A stretch of 36,753 nt of DNA from an uncultured Burkholderiales bacterium (GTDB lineage: Bacteria > Pseudomonadota > Gammaproteobacteria > Burkholderiales > Burkholderiaceae_C): contig CAIZSE010000127.1 of the NCBI GenBank assembly GCA_903935585.1, forward strand, positions 1 to 36,753, read 5' to 3'. The translations under genes were made by a program, and so were the position numbers. The notes beneath the pieces were generated by a model. That model did no database searches. It had not been told where the DNA came from and was given only the letters and a program-made list of their open reading frames with translations. The number at the start of each line of letters is the position of its first letter. The first letter of the stretch is position 1. This document shows, one piece after another, positions 9,207 to 17,927 of this stretch.

Positions 9207-9842
9207 ATGAAGCTCTACAACTTTTTCAGAAGCGGCACCTCGCACCGCCTGCGCATTGCGCTCAACCTCAAGGGCATCGCCACCGACTATGTGGCGGTGG
9301 ACTTGCGGGTCGAAGAGCACCTGAAAGAAGCCTTCAAGTCGGTCAACCCGCAGATGCTGGTGCCCGCGCTTGACACCGGCGAGCAGGTGCTGGTTCAGTC
9401 GCCCGCCATCATCGAATGGCTGGAAGAAAAATACCCCACACCCGCCTTGTTGCCTGCAGATGTCGATGCACGCGCCCATGTGCGTGCGCTGGCAGCCATC
9501 GTGGGTTGCGACATCCACCCGATCAACAACCGCCGCATTCTGGAAACGCTGCGCAAACAATTCGGCGCCAACGAAGCGGCCATCAACGCCTGGTGTGGCA
9601 CCTGGATCAGCGCTGGTTTCGATGCCTACGAAGCCCTGATCGCGGCCGACACGCATCGCGGCACGTTCAGCTTTGGCAACACACCCACCCTGGCGGATGT
9701 GTATTTGATTCCGCAAGTGGAAAGCGCCCGCCGCTTCAAGGTGGACATGGGCCGTTGGCCGCTGATCAGCGCCATCGACCAGGCTTGTTCTGCGCTGGAG
9801 GCCTTCCAAAAAGCCGCCCCGCTGGCACAGCCTGACGCCTGA
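9207..9842 (+). CDS. nagL: Maleylpyruvate isomerase (zeta-class GST)
   Basis: This glutathione-dependent enzyme isomerises maleylpyruvate to fumarylpyruvate, linking nagI and nagK. It has 211 residues. The N-terminal thioredoxin-like domain begins YNFFRSGTSHRLRIALNLKG, the NagL/MaiA signature around the glutathione site. QSPAIIEWLEEKYP (about 72-85) is the conserved gamma-glutamyl-binding segment. The all-helical C-terminal domain contains CDIHPINNRR, typical of zeta-class isomerases. The gap of 57 bases after nagK is the largest inside the operon and holds a GCAGCGGC repeat-like stretch but no clear terminator. Confidence 0.92.
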   Translation: MKLYNFFRSGTSHRLRIALNLKGIATDYVAVDLRVEEHLKEAFKSVNPQMLVPALDTGEQVLVQSPAIIEWLEEKYPTPALLPADVDARAHVRALAAIVGCDIHPINNRRILETLRKQFGANEAAINAWCGTWISAGFDAYEALIAADTHRGTFSFGNTPTLADVYLIPQVESARRFKVDMGRWPLISAIDQACSALEAFQKAAPLAQPDA

Positions 9843-9848
9843 ACCGAC

Positions 9849-9872
9849 GCCTGAGCCGCCTGTGGCTTAGGC
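9849..9872. terminator. Hairpin between convergent nagL and the aldo/keto reductase gene
   Basis: GCCTGAGCC pairs with GGCTTAGGC over nine positions with one G-T pair and a six-base loop. It lies just after the nagL stop and before the end of the convergent gene, where a shared terminator would be expected. No T-tract follows on either strand, so the call is tentative. Confidence 0.4.
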
Positions 9873-9882
9873 CAGGCGCAGA

Positions 9883-10887
9883 TCAGCCAAACACCTCGGT
9901 GTCCACTTCGCTGTTGGCCTGCGCGTTGTAGCGGTCACCCGCCACGGTGTGCTGGTTGATGAGCGCTTCAAGGCGCGCCATCTGGCCTGCATCCAGCAGC
10001 ACATCCACCGCCGCCAAGTCGTCCAGCAGGTGGTCCACCGAGGTCGTGCCCGGGATCGGGATGATGTCGTCCCCCTTGTGCAGCAACCAGGCCAGCGCCA
10101 GTTGCGAGGGGCTGCAACCGGCCTCTTGCGCCAGCGCATGGTAGGCGGGCAACAGCTTCAGGTTGGCGGCGTAATGGTCCGGGGCAAAGCGCGGCATGCT
10201 GCGGCGGATGTCTTTGGCGTCAAAGTGGGCGATGTCCAGGGCCGCGCCACACAAAAAACCCCGCGCCACCGGACTGAAGGCCACAAAGGCAACGCCCAAC
10301 TCACGGCAAGCCTGCAACACGGCAATTTCGGGGTTGCGCGTCCACAGCGAATACTCGGTCTGCACGGCAGCAATCGGGTGCACCGCATGCGCCTTGCGCA
10401 AGGTGCCAGCCGAGACTTCAGACAAGCCAATCGTCTGGATCTTGCCCTGGCGCACCAGATCGCTCAAGGCCCCAACGCTGTCTTCGATCGGCACCTTCTT
10501 ATCCCAGCGGTGCAGGTAATACAGGTCAATCACATCGGTCTGCAGGCGGCGCAAGGCGTCTTCGCAGGTTTTGCGAATCGTCTCGGGGCGGCCATCGATC
10601 ACGCGCACCAGCTTGCCATCCCCCGGGTCCACGCCCTGCATGCCGCATTTGCTGGCCAGGGTGAACTTCTGCCGATGCGGCTTCATGACTTTGCCCAGCA
10701 AGCTTTCGTTGGCCCCAAAACCATACAAAGCTGCCGTATCAAACAAAGTGACGCCCTGATCAAGGGCAGTGAGCAGCACGCGCTCGGCCTGCTCTGCAGA
10801 CACAGGCGCACCATAGGCGTGGCTGAGGTTCATGCAGCCCAGCCCGATGGCGCTGACGCTGAAGGAGGCAATATTTCTGTTTTTCAT
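9883..10887 (-). CDS. Aldo/keto reductase
   Basis: This is a 334-residue (beta/alpha)8-barrel oxidoreductase of the AKR superfamily that reduces carbonyls with NADPH. The catalytic tetrad is visible: Asp50 and Tyr55 in LFDTAALYGFG, Lys80 in LASKCG and His126 in YYLHRWD. The C-terminal cofactor loop PIPGTTSVDHLLDDL is also present. It resembles the YajO/YakC-type group that accepts many aldehydes. The substrate is unknown. It is convergent with the gentisate operon, and its start is about 75 bases from the end of the large DUF748 gene on the same strand. I see no evidence that it belongs to the aromatic pathways. Confidence 0.85.
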   Translation of the reverse strand: MKNRNIASFSVSAIGLGCMNLSHAYGAPVSAEQAERVLLTALDQGVTLFDTAALYGFGANESLLGKVMKPHRQKFTLASKCGMQGVDPGDGKLVRVIDGRPETIRKTCEDALRRLQTDVIDLYYLHRWDKKVPIEDSVGALSDLVRQGKIQTIGLSEVSAGTLRKAHAVHPIAAVQTEYSLWTRNPEIAVLQACRELGVAFVAFSPVARGFLCGAALDIAHFDAKDIRRSMPRFAPDHYAANLKLLPAYHALAQEAGCSPSQLALAWLLHKGDDIIPIPGTTSVDHLLDDLAAVDVLLDAGQMARLEALINQHTVAGDRYNAQANSEVDTEVFG

Positions 10888-10961
10888 GGGCCATATCTTA
10901 GACGCTTCAACCCATGCCGCCTCAACCCAACTGCACCCAGGCTTGCAAAACTGCCAGGGCT

Positions 10962-13900
10962 TCAGTCGGTGGAAACCACCAAAGTCACTTGCGGCAGCAA
11001 CGGTGATTTTTGCGCGCTATCACGTGCCGCCGAAGCCCCCACAAAAAGCTGTTCTGCCGGCACGCCCAAGGCCAGAAAAATGTCACGAACCTGTTGGGCG
11101 CGCGCTTGTGCCAAGGCTCGCATGGCCGAGTCATCCACTTGAATGGCGGCCAGCAGCAAGGCCTCCATATCGCCCTGTGGCAAGTCTTTGACCAAGCCCA
11201 GCACATTGCGTGGTTTGGGGATCGGCGAACGCCGGTAAACCGATGCCAGCAGGGCCGGATACTCCTCGGGGCTCACGTCCATCGCCGCCCTTGCATCCTG
11301 GCCATCCCGAATCAGGCGCCGTCGTTTTTCTGCCTTGACCGAGTCGCGAAGTAGTGAACGGCGCAAAGCCTCACGCTCCGAATCCGGATCGGCTTGCCCC
11401 ACGACAGTCAGACGCAATGCCGGCTTGTCGATCACCAACTTGGCCACCGCCTCGAGTTTCTGGCGCGTCGCCGCGTCCACATCGGCACTGCCGGGTGCAA
11501 AAGCCATCTGTTGCAACTGCTCAGCACCCGAAAAAGCCCCGGCGATCAAACTGAAAGGCGCGATGATGGCCTTACCAATCAGGCTGACGACCATTTTCAT
11601 GATGATCGCGCCCACGCGAAAATCAGGGTCAGTGATGGAGCCACTGATCGGCAAATTGATGTCAATCACCCCATGGCGGTCGGCCAGCAAGGCAACGGCC
11701 AGCTTCACCGGCAAATTCGGTGCGTCCGCGCTGTCCGAGCGCGCACCAAAGCGCAACTGGTTCAAGATGATCTTGTGGCTGGCTTGCAGTTGGGCATCTG
11801 CATCGATGCGGTAATTCACATCCGCCGAAAGCTTGCCTCGTTCAATGCCATAACCGGCGTATTTGTTGCTGTAAGGCGAGAGCTGTGGCAACTCCAGATC
11901 ACGCACCTTGCCACGCACATCCAGGGCCACAGGACGGGTCAGCGGATTGATGCGCCCATCGACTTCCAAGCTGGCAGAGCCCGCCACCCGACCGCGCAAA
12001 CTCAATGGCGCCAACGCGGCCACACGAGCATCTGCAGGCTGGTTCGACAAAGCCCCCAAACTGCCCGCCAACTCGGTCACTTCGGCCGAATAATTGGGCC
12101 GAATGTAATGGTCAGAAAACGACACGCGGCCGTTGACCACCCCCGTGGGGCCCAACTCGATCCAAGGCTTTGCAGCCTCAGGCTTTGCCGCATTGGCCGG
12201 GGCCAACTTGACCAGGTTTTGCAGGTTCAGATGCCCAGAAGGCGAGATGTCCAAGCGTGCAAAGAAATCACTCAAGCCTGTTTCTGAAATCTTCAGATGG
12301 TTCAATGCACCTGCCCGCATACCCAGGTCAAGGCCCGTTAAATTCAAGGCTTTGATGTCAAGCAAAGCTTCACCGTCTGACTTGTTGAAGGCGCGAAAAT
12401 TTTCTACCGACACATCACCCTGCAAATTCAAGCCCAGCCCTGCAACGGGCAAAGACAGCTCCAGCCCCCCGGCATAACCGAGGTCGGCTCTTTTCCAATC
12501 GAAATTCAACCACTCGGCCCCATAAGGGCTCAACTTGTGAGCCGGAAAGCGCGCCAATTGCAAGCGCCCTTTCAATTGCAGCGGCGTCGCTTTGGCCTGA
12601 TCGGCCCCCACAGAAGGCAAACGGAAAACGCCCTCAAAACCCAGCTTGCCGGCCTCGCGCCGCTGCGATCCGGTGACCAAATCCAGCTTGACCGGGGTCA
12701 TCTGCGGCCAAGCGGCCAGCGGTTGCCAAGGCCCCATGCTGAGGTTCACATCGCGAACATCCAGTTGCACACCTCCCGCCATGGCGAGGTCTTCCAGCTT
12801 GAACACACCCCCCTTGACTTGCACCTGACCCAGCTCCAGCTGCCACGGGTCTGCCACCGTTTTTTCTTCCGCATCAGATGCTTGGGCAAGGACCCGCCAG
12901 TCTTCGAACATCCAGCGTCCTTGCCGGTCACGCGACAGGTTCAAATCAGGCCGGGTCAACACCACACGACCCACGCGGGCCTGCCGTTTGAAAACGTCCA
13001 CATCGACTTGCTCGACAACCAGTTCTGCCAGCGCAGCCACTGGTTGATCAGCAGGCCCCAAAGACGCAGCGGCCACACGGATTTGTGGCGCCTTGAGCAC
13101 CAGGCTTGCAGGCTCACCCTCACCAGCAGCCCGCCAGTTCAGGCTCAGGTCGGCCGAAGACTGTCCTGACAAGGCGGGGCGAAACGATTCTGCCCAATAA
13201 GGCGCAGCACTTTGAAGCGAAAAATCTTGCCACTTCAAGCGCACTTGCGCACTTTTCAGGTTGGTGCTGCCATCCCACGACAGCTTGGCCCCCTGAACGC
13301 TTGCCTTGCCCTGCAAGGGCGAGACTTTGAGGGCAGGCCAACTCAAGTCGCTGCTTTGGAAATCGATGTCGCTGAGCACCAGGCCCACGGGCATCCGGGT
13401 CGCGGCATCTTGCCATCGCAGCTCACCACCGGCCACTTGAAAGTGCTTTAACTCGTAAAGAGGCACCCGCTTGACGGGCACCTGCGCAGCACTGTCAGCC
13501 GATGCAAAAAACCGCTGCAGGCGTGCCCAGTTGATCTCTCCAGCCGCGTCGCGCCGAACATGAAGCACGGGCTTGTCAAAACTCAGCGCATCGAGCTTGA
13601 GCACCTCCTCCAGCGGACGCCAAGCATCGATCTTCACAGCCAGCCCACCGAGTTGCACCAGGGGCAGCTCTGCGCTGCTGCCCTGCTTTTCATGGAGCTT
13701 CAGGCGGGTCAGGGCCAAGTGGCCAGAGAGTGACACTTCGGGGGCGGTTTCTTGCCGGAACGCCAGCCCGATGTCCAAATCCAGCAAACCATCGACCACT
13801 CGAACAGGCCACGCCTTCGGCCAATAGGACAGATAAGGCGCGACATCCAGTCCCTTGATCTGAAAGTGCGCTTGCGTGTGTCGGTCTTTGGCAAAGGGGG

Positions 13901-14558
13901 CCGTCTCGGCATCGGTGTCAAACGCAGCGCCATTGAGCGTGAACGCCAGCCTGGGGTGGGTGGTCACATCCCGCTTGCCACCGATGTTGCTCAAAAACGG
14001 AATGTCCAGTCGCACATCGGCCAGCGTGTGGCTGACCGACTTGGGCTCATCGAGAAACCGGGCGCCGCCCCCCACGATCTGGATGTTGAACAAGGACAAA
14101 CGGGGAAAGCCCGAGCCTGAAGAGCCAGAGCCTGCAGAATCCGAACCACGGAGCCGGTCCATGACATCGTCGATGTCAAAGCGCCCCTGCCCGCGATGCG
14201 TCAAAAGCAACTGCGGATCCCGCAGGACAATCGCGTCCGCCACAGGCGCCCAAAAAACAAGGGACTGCAGTGCCGCATTGATTTCGATTTCGCTGACCTT
14301 CAACTGTGGCTCAAGCAGCGCGTCTGTGTCACCGGCCTGGCCGATTCGCAGACCGCGCACAACCAAAGCCATCGACCAGGGCCTGAAAGCCACGCCCTCA
14401 AGCTTGACCACACGCCCCAACAGCTGCGTGCCCTGTTTTTCAATTTGCCAACGCGCCAAGCTTGGAACAGCCGCCCAACCAAGCAACCACAACAACAACA
14501 CACCGAGCCCGACAAACAATGCCCGGCGCTGCCAGCGCCGAAGGTGGCCCAAATTCAT
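10962..14558 (-). CDS. DUF748 / AsmA-like envelope protein
   Basis: This very large protein (1198 residues from the ATG at 14558) has one N-terminal transmembrane helix (ALFVGLGVLLLWLLGWAAV, about residues 13-31) and a long periplasmic region rich in beta-strands. The start is set by AAGAG about seven bases upstream; an earlier in-frame ATG at 14597 lacks this. The phrase VKLEGVAFRPWSMALVVRGL and the C-terminal tail with VVGQADPDSEREALR and VPAEQLFVGA match DUF748 proteins. These belong to the AsmA/YhdP-like group proposed to move phospholipids between membranes. That function is family-level inference; no experiment is implied for this gene. It appears monocistronic. The next gene on the same strand is 74 bases on. 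Confidence 0.82.
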   Translation of the reverse strand: MNLGHLRRWQRRALFVGLGVLLLWLLGWAAVPSLARWQIEKQGTQLLGRVVKLEGVAFRPWSMALVVRGLRIGQAGDTDALLEPQLKVSEIEINAALQSLVFWAPVADAIVLRDPQLLLTHRGQGRFDIDDVMDRLRGSDSAGSGSSGSGFPRLSLFNIQIVGGGARFLDEPKSVSHTLADVRLDIPFLSNIGGKRDVTTHPRLAFTLNGAAFDTDAETAPFAKDRHTQAHFQIKGLDVAPYLSYWPKAWPVRVVDGLLDLDIGLAFRQETAPEVSLSGHLALTRLKLHEKQGSSAELPLVQLGGLAVKIDAWRPLEEVLKLDALSFDKPVLHVRRDAAGEINWARLQRFFASADSAAQVPVKRVPLYELKHFQVAGGELRWQDAATRMPVGLVLSDIDFQSSDLSWPALKVSPLQGKASVQGAKLSWDGSTNLKSAQVRLKWQDFSLQSAAPYWAESFRPALSGQSSADLSLNWRAAGEGEPASLVLKAPQIRVAAASLGPADQPVAALAELVVEQVDVDVFKRQARVGRVVLTRPDLNLSRDRQGRWMFEDWRVLAQASDAEEKTVADPWQLELGQVQVKGGVFKLEDLAMAGGVQLDVRDVNLSMGPWQPLAAWPQMTPVKLDLVTGSQRREAGKLGFEGVFRLPSVGADQAKATPLQLKGRLQLARFPAHKLSPYGAEWLNFDWKRADLGYAGGLELSLPVAGLGLNLQGDVSVENFRAFNKSDGEALLDIKALNLTGLDLGMRAGALNHLKISETGLSDFFARLDISPSGHLNLQNLVKLAPANAAKPEAAKPWIELGPTGVVNGRVSFSDHYIRPNYSAEVTELAGSLGALSNQPADARVAALAPLSLRGRVAGSASLEVDGRINPLTRPVALDVRGKVRDLELPQLSPYSNKYAGYGIERGKLSADVNYRIDADAQLQASHKIILNQLRFGARSDSADAPNLPVKLAVALLADRHGVIDINLPISGSITDPDFRVGAIIMKMVVSLIGKAIIAPFSLIAGAFSGAEQLQQMAFAPGSADVDAATRQKLEAVAKLVIDKPALRLTVVGQADPDSEREALRRSLLRDSVKAEKRRRLIRDGQDARAAMDVSPEEYPALLASVYRRSPIPKPRNVLGLVKDLPQGDMEALLLAAIQVDDSAMRALAQARAQQVRDIFLALGVPAEQLFVGASAARDSAQKSPLLPQVTLVVSTD

Positions 14559-14580
14559 GATCAACTCTTGGTAAAGAACA

Positions 14581-14675
14581 ACACGCCTTATTTTCACCCC
14601 TCAGAAGGCTTCATTTTTAACGGCAACCCGCTCAGAAACCCTTCGATACAAGAAAAAAGACGGCATAAGGCGTGT
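14581..14675. repeat. 11-bp perfect inverted repeat with 73-base spacer
   Basis: ACACGCCTTAT at 14581-14591 is the exact reverse complement of 14665-14675. It lies in the gap between the DUF748 start and the PAS remnant. The enclosed bases show no gene and no target duplication that I can recognise. It could be the scar of a small element or chance. Confidence 0.4.
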
Positions 14676-14685
14676 GGCGTCTCAC

Positions 14686-15235
14686 TCAAGAGGGCTTGAA
14701 TGCGCCCGATCGACGCTCATCACCGGCGGAATGTGAAGTTTGAAGGCGTTGATCCGAGAACCCAAGCGGCATGCTCTGAAAGTCGACCCTTTCAAGCGAC
14801 GCATCCTGAGCGAAATGGCGCCAATCCTCGATCAAGCTTGAATTGGCAGAAATCAAACGGCCATCCTGGTCCTTGAACCACAGCATGAAGGGCTGCCTGG
14901 CCAACAACTCCTGCAGCTGGCGTTCATGCGCCAACTCCTGGGCTGCCATTTTTTTCTCTTCTGTGACGTCGATCATCACCAACCGGCACTCCTCGCCCAT
15001 TTCATCCAGCGTGGCATCAATTCGCACCACCATTTCAGACCGGTGATCGGTGGCACAAAGCGTCACCTCGCAATAGCGGCGGCACTTGCCGCTCAAAACT
15101 TCCTGGTGAAAACCCACAAAAAGCGACTGATCTGCAGGTTTGATGAACTCTGCGAATGGACTCAGGCTGCGTTGAGAACGCTGTATGTCCAGCATGATGG
15201 CGCCCGCCAGGTTGGTTTGAACCACCTGTCCCTGC
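14686..15235 (-). pseudogene. PAS-domain protein fragment, truncated at both ends
   Basis: In-frame peptide from about 15235 to the stop at 14686 contains a PAS core missing its beginning: TNLAGAIMLDIQRSQRS, FAEFIKPADQSLFVGFHQEV and RLVMIDVTEEKKM. It is followed by the start of a second PAS (PFMLWFKDQDGRLISANSSL). The second PAS then breaks off into a low-similarity tail before the stop. There is no start codon or ribosome site at its own beginning. Reading 5' on the minus strand, it continues out of frame into a prepilin-peptidase start. I read this as part of a sensor or GGDEF-type gene fused by deletion to the Tad locus. The upstream ATG at 15300 belongs to a frame that encodes nothing recognisable before the junction. 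Confidence 0.6.
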
Positions 15236-15340
15236 CAAGGTGTTGGGGATCCTGCGCTTGAGCAGGTCATGCCAGACGGCCAGCACCAGCAAAGTTGCAA
15301 GGGCTAACAGGCTGACAAGTTCCATGGACTGGGCAAACAT
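15236..15340 (-). pseudogene. Prepilin peptidase (TadV/CpaA) 5' fragment
   Basis: From the ATG at 15340, preceded by GGAAA, the peptide MFAQSMELVSLLALATLLVL forms a first membrane helix. It is followed by AVWHDLLKRRIPNTL. The W-x-D-x5-RIPN motif is the N-terminal signature of A24-type prepilin peptidases, which process Flp pilins in Tad systems. Similarity stops after about 35 codons, and the downstream sequence switches frame into a PAS domain. The remaining helices and the second catalytic aspartate (GxGD) are missing, so the product cannot work. Its place directly after two flp genes fits the usual flp-cpaA order. Confidence 0.6.
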
Positions 15341-15372
15341 GACTGGTTTCCGGGTTCTATAGCTTTTAAGAC

Positions 15373-15549
15373 TTAGAAAACGGCTGCAGCAAGCCGCGTT
15401 GAAATGCGGGTGAACAAGGCACCCAATTGCGTACCAAGTGCCGTAGCCCCTGCCGCAATGCCCAAGGCCACCAAAGCAGCCAGCAGGCCATATTCAATGG
15501 CAGTGGCACCCGATTCGTCGTTGATAAAGTTTTGCAGTTGTTTTTTCAT
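15373..15549 (-). CDS. flp: Flp-type pilin, copy 1
   Basis: This is a 58-residue type IVb pilin. The start at 15549 (MKKQLQNFINDESG) is preferred over the longer frame; a CTGGAG ribosome site lies about 12 bases upstream. The short basic leader is followed by the Flp cleavage site G-ATAIEYGLLAALVALG and a hydrophobic helix. The conserved Glu-Tyr after cleavage is present. The tail QLGALFTRISTRLAAAVF is usual in length. It would need a prepilin peptidase and a Tad motor; the neighbouring peptidase gene is broken. It is 64% or so identical by eye to copy 2 across the helix. Confidence 0.9.
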   Translation of the reverse strand: MKKQLQNFINDESGATAIEYGLLAALVALGIAAGATALGTQLGALFTRISTRLAAAVF

Positions 15550-15610
15550 GATGGAACACTCCAGATAAATGTTGATGAACTTCAAGCCGCATTCACAAGA
15601 CCGAGATTCC

Positions 15611-15622
15611 GATTTCGAAATC
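15611..15622. promoter_or_regulatory. 12-bp perfect palindrome upstream of flp copy 1
   Basis: GATTTCGAAATC lies about 60 bases 5' of the flp start. It could be an operator or a short hairpin in the leader. No regulator is known for it, and a palindrome of this length can occur by chance. Confidence 0.25.
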
Positions 15623-15779
15623 TCAAATCTCATCCATGCAGACTTTGCAACGGCAGAAAATTTTCAATTCACCGCCATGGACTGACTTTAAAAATGAGCC
15701 TGACTTTCGTCTGTTAGAACGCTCACAGGTCTTGACAGATTGAGCAATTTCTTTGCATGAAAGAAGGCTTGATTTCTGC

Positions 15780-15962
15780 TCAGACAGCTGTTGATAGTCT
15801 TGTGGCGATGCGGCCAAAAAACAATCCCAACTCAGCGCCCAAAGCGGTGGCACCTACGGTGATGCCCAACGCCACCAAGGCGGCCAGCAGGCCGTATTCA
15901 ATGGCTGTGGCGCCAGACTCATCACGTGTGAAATTTTTCAATAGATCGATGACTTGCTTCAT
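15780..15962 (-). CDS. flp: Flp-type pilin, copy 2
   Basis: This 60-residue pilin starts at 15962 (MKQVIDLLKNFTRDESG), with AAGGAA eight bases upstream deciding the start. The leader is followed by G-ATAIEYGLLAALVALG, the same processing site and helix as copy 1. It then diverges at TVGATALGAELGLFFGRIAT. The two pilin genes are separated by 230 bases with no other gene, so this looks like a tandem duplication with later divergence of leader and tail. Tad loci often carry more than one flp gene. Confidence 0.9.
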   Translation of the reverse strand: MKQVIDLLKNFTRDESGATAIEYGLLAALVALGITVGATALGAELGLFFGRIATRLSTAV

Positions 15963-16306
15963 GGTGAAAATTCCTTTTTTGAAAATATAAAAATAACGAG
16001 CCTGCCAAGCACAGGGCCTGCGTGTAGACCCCACAGCGCTCAGACTGCCCGCCCTCACAACACTGTAGGTACACCCACGGTGTGTGAATTAATTTAAAGA
16101 GCTATACCGCCCATGTATGTTCGATGCATCACACGGGCGTGCTTTCGTACCGGATCCATTCCCAGCTATTTTTTTGTTTGTGTGTGATTTCAAACTGTTG
16201 GGTGTGGGGCCTTGAAATATGGTGTGTCATCAGTCACGCCATTCCAGTCACGCCACTCACTTGTTGGCCTGTCATTCGTCATTGTTCAAAGAGAAAGATT
16301 CGAACC
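15963..16306. other. 344-base divergent control region between flp and tadE
   Basis: No gene is apparent here. It must hold the promoters for the flp side and the tadE side. I see a short dyad ACACC-CAC-GGTGT at 16071-16083 and a direct repeat CAGTCACGCCA at 16231-16241 and 16245-16255 (14-base period). I see no convincing -35/-10 pair. The upstream extension of the tadE frame in this region is unlikely to be translated. Confidence 0.5.
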
Positions 16307-16777
16307 ATGGATCACGTCAATTACCCCCTTGAAGTCTGTGCAGGCGCCCTCGCGGGCCGGCTTAGTAAAAGACCCGCCAGACACAGCCAACTGGGCGCAG
16401 CGACGGTCGAATTCGGGCTGCTTTTGCCCCTGCTGGTTTTGATCTTGTCTGGCATCCTTGAATTTGGCTTGGCCCTTTACGACAAGGCGGTGATCACCAA
16501 TGCCAGTCGCGAGGGCGCTCGAGCGGGCATCGTGCTGCGGATTCCGGCGGTCACCACCAATGAGATTCGCACACGGGTGCTGAACTACGCAGGCAACTCG
16601 CTGGTGGGCTTGGGTGCGGCCAGCCAGGTGACTGTCGATTTCCCTGTCCAAACCGACCCCGACCACCTGGCTGTTCGCGTGTCCTACACCTTCAGGGGCT
16701 TGGGTTTGGGCAATTTACTCAGTGCCATGGGCTCACCCCTGGTCTTGACTTCAACCACTGTCATGGTGAGAGAATGA
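16307..16777 (+). CDS. TadE-like pilus-assembly protein (minor pseudopilin)
   Basis: This is a 156-residue protein from the ATG at 16307, chosen because AGAAAGA lies about nine bases upstream and the protein homology begins just after it. A basic N-terminal stretch (about 1-30) leads to GAATVEFGLLLPLLVLILSG, the TadE motif: a pilin-like cleavage site, a conserved Glu and a single membrane helix. The extracytoplasmic part contains ALYDKAVITNASREGARAG, the second TadE hallmark. TadE and TadF are processed like pilins by the TadV peptidase. The 3' end overlaps the next gene by ATGATGA, so translation is probably coupled. Confidence 0.85.
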   Translation: MDHVNYPLEVCAGALAGRLSKRPARHSQLGAATVEFGLLLPLLVLILSGILEFGLALYDKAVITNASREGARAGIVLRIPAVTTNEIRTRVLNYAGNSLVGLGAASQVTVDFPVQTDPDHLAVRVSYTFRGLGLGNLLSAMGSPLVLTSTTVMVRE

Positions 16778-17886
16778 TGAAAAAAAATCTCCTATCCCCA
16801 CCGTTTTTTTCGCTGCTTCGCAAACCAGCATCGTTGACGCCGAGCCCTTCGAGGCGGCAGCAACAAGGTGTGATGGCGATCCTTGTGGCCTTGATGCTCC
16901 CGGTTTTTCTGGGGGTGGCGGCGCTTGTGATTGACGTGTCCTATTTGCAAATAGTCCGCAATGAAATGCAAAACGACGCCGACGCGGCAGCCCTGGCCGG
17001 GGCCCAACACCTGCGCAGCAGCACCTCCAGCACGCCACAATGGGCCACCGCAGAGCAACGATCCACTCAGGCCATTGCCCTGAACGCGGCCGATGGCCGC
17101 AGGCTATCTGTGGGCACGGTGCAATCGGGTTACTGGAATCCCACACTGGCCAATGCCGCTTTGCAGCTGCTGCCCATGACCCCGACCGCCAACGATGTGC
17201 CGGCAGTTCAGGTCACGTTGACCAAGGGACAAGGACAAAATGATGGCGAGGTTCCCACATTTTTCGCCCGCTTGTGGAACAATTTTTCGACGCCGGTTTC
17301 TGTGACTTCGGTGGCTGGAATCACCAGCCCTGGCACCATCGAGCCCGGCGGTTTGTTTCCGTTGGTGGCCAGCCAGTGTATTTACAGCACCTACTGGAAC
17401 AGCCAAGCAAAGCCACCCGCCCCCACCATCAACCCAGCGACAGGAGCCCCCTATTTGCTGGTGCTGCAAGCCTTCGACGACAAACCTTCCGACCCTTGCA
17501 AAACCTTCCAGTGGTCTTCTTTGCTGACCGATAAAAATGATGTGAACACCTTCAGGGATCTGGTGGAAGACCGAAACCCTGTTGCCGTGAGCATTGGCGA
17601 CAAAGTCTGGATTGAGCCTGGCTCAAAAACAACCTTGTTTGACACGGTCAGTGGCTGTAGCGCAGCCCATGACAAATCTTGTGAATACGTGACTTTGCCC
17701 ATGGTGCACAGCATTGCAGCACATGCGGACATCCCCGTTTCAAGCTTTGCCTGCGCACGCATTCTCAGTGCATCCAAAAAAGACAAGACCATCACGATCC
17801 AGTTGAGCACGCAATGTCCGCAGCCCCCATCGGGCGGCATCGGCCCGGATTTTGGTGTGATTTCTCCGCCCAGTCTGTTCCGATAA
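16774..17886 (+). CDS. TadG-like Flp pilus-assembly protein
   Basis: This 370-residue protein has the Tad N-terminal region QQGVMAILVALMLPVFLGVA (a transmembrane helix at about 31-55) followed by ALVIDVSYLQIVRNEMQNDA and DAAALAGAQHL. That block is conserved in TadG and related Flp-assembly proteins. The rest is predicted extracytoplasmic, with paired cysteines, and has no von Willebrand domain that I can see. It is therefore a short-form TadG. It overlaps tadE by four bases. The motor, secretin and platform genes (tadA, tadB, tadC, rcpA) are not in the window. The gene ends 41 bases before a convergent gene. Confidence 0.8.
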   Translation: MMKKNLLSPPFFSLLRKPASLTPSPSRRQQQGVMAILVALMLPVFLGVAALVIDVSYLQIVRNEMQNDADAAALAGAQHLRSSTSSTPQWATAEQRSTQAIALNAADGRRLSVGTVQSGYWNPTLANAALQLLPMTPTANDVPAVQVTLTKGQGQNDGEVPTFFARLWNNFSTPVSVTSVAGITSPGTIEPGGLFPLVASQCIYSTYWNSQAKPPAPTINPATGAPYLLVLQAFDDKPSDPCKTFQWSSLLTDKNDVNTFRDLVEDRNPVAVSIGDKVWIEPGSKTTLFDTVSGCSAAHDKSCEYVTLPMVHSIAAHADIPVSSFACARILSASKKDKTITIQLSTQCPQPPSGGIGPDFGVISPPSLFR

Positions 17887-17887
17887 G

Positions 17888-17902
17888 ACCGCCATCTGCG
17901 GT
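17888..17902 (+). terminator. Weak hairpin after tadG
   Basis: ACCGC-CATCT-GCGGT forms a 5-bp stem two bases after the tadG stop and is followed by GTTGTTAATT. The stem is short and the T-run imperfect, so termination here is only a possibility. Confidence 0.3.
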
Positions 17903-17927
17903 GTTGTTAATTCATTGAAACATCAGC

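Noticed and set aside
15236..15300. ATG at 15300 as start of a complete PAS protein
   Set aside because: The first 22 codons encode no PAS sequence and overlap the prepilin-peptidase frame; the PAS core lacks its first strand, so it is a fragment.
16124..16306. Upstream extension of the tadE frame
   Set aside because: The extra 61 residues are rich in Cys, Trp and His, unlike a TadE leader, and the ATG at 16307 has a better ribosome site.
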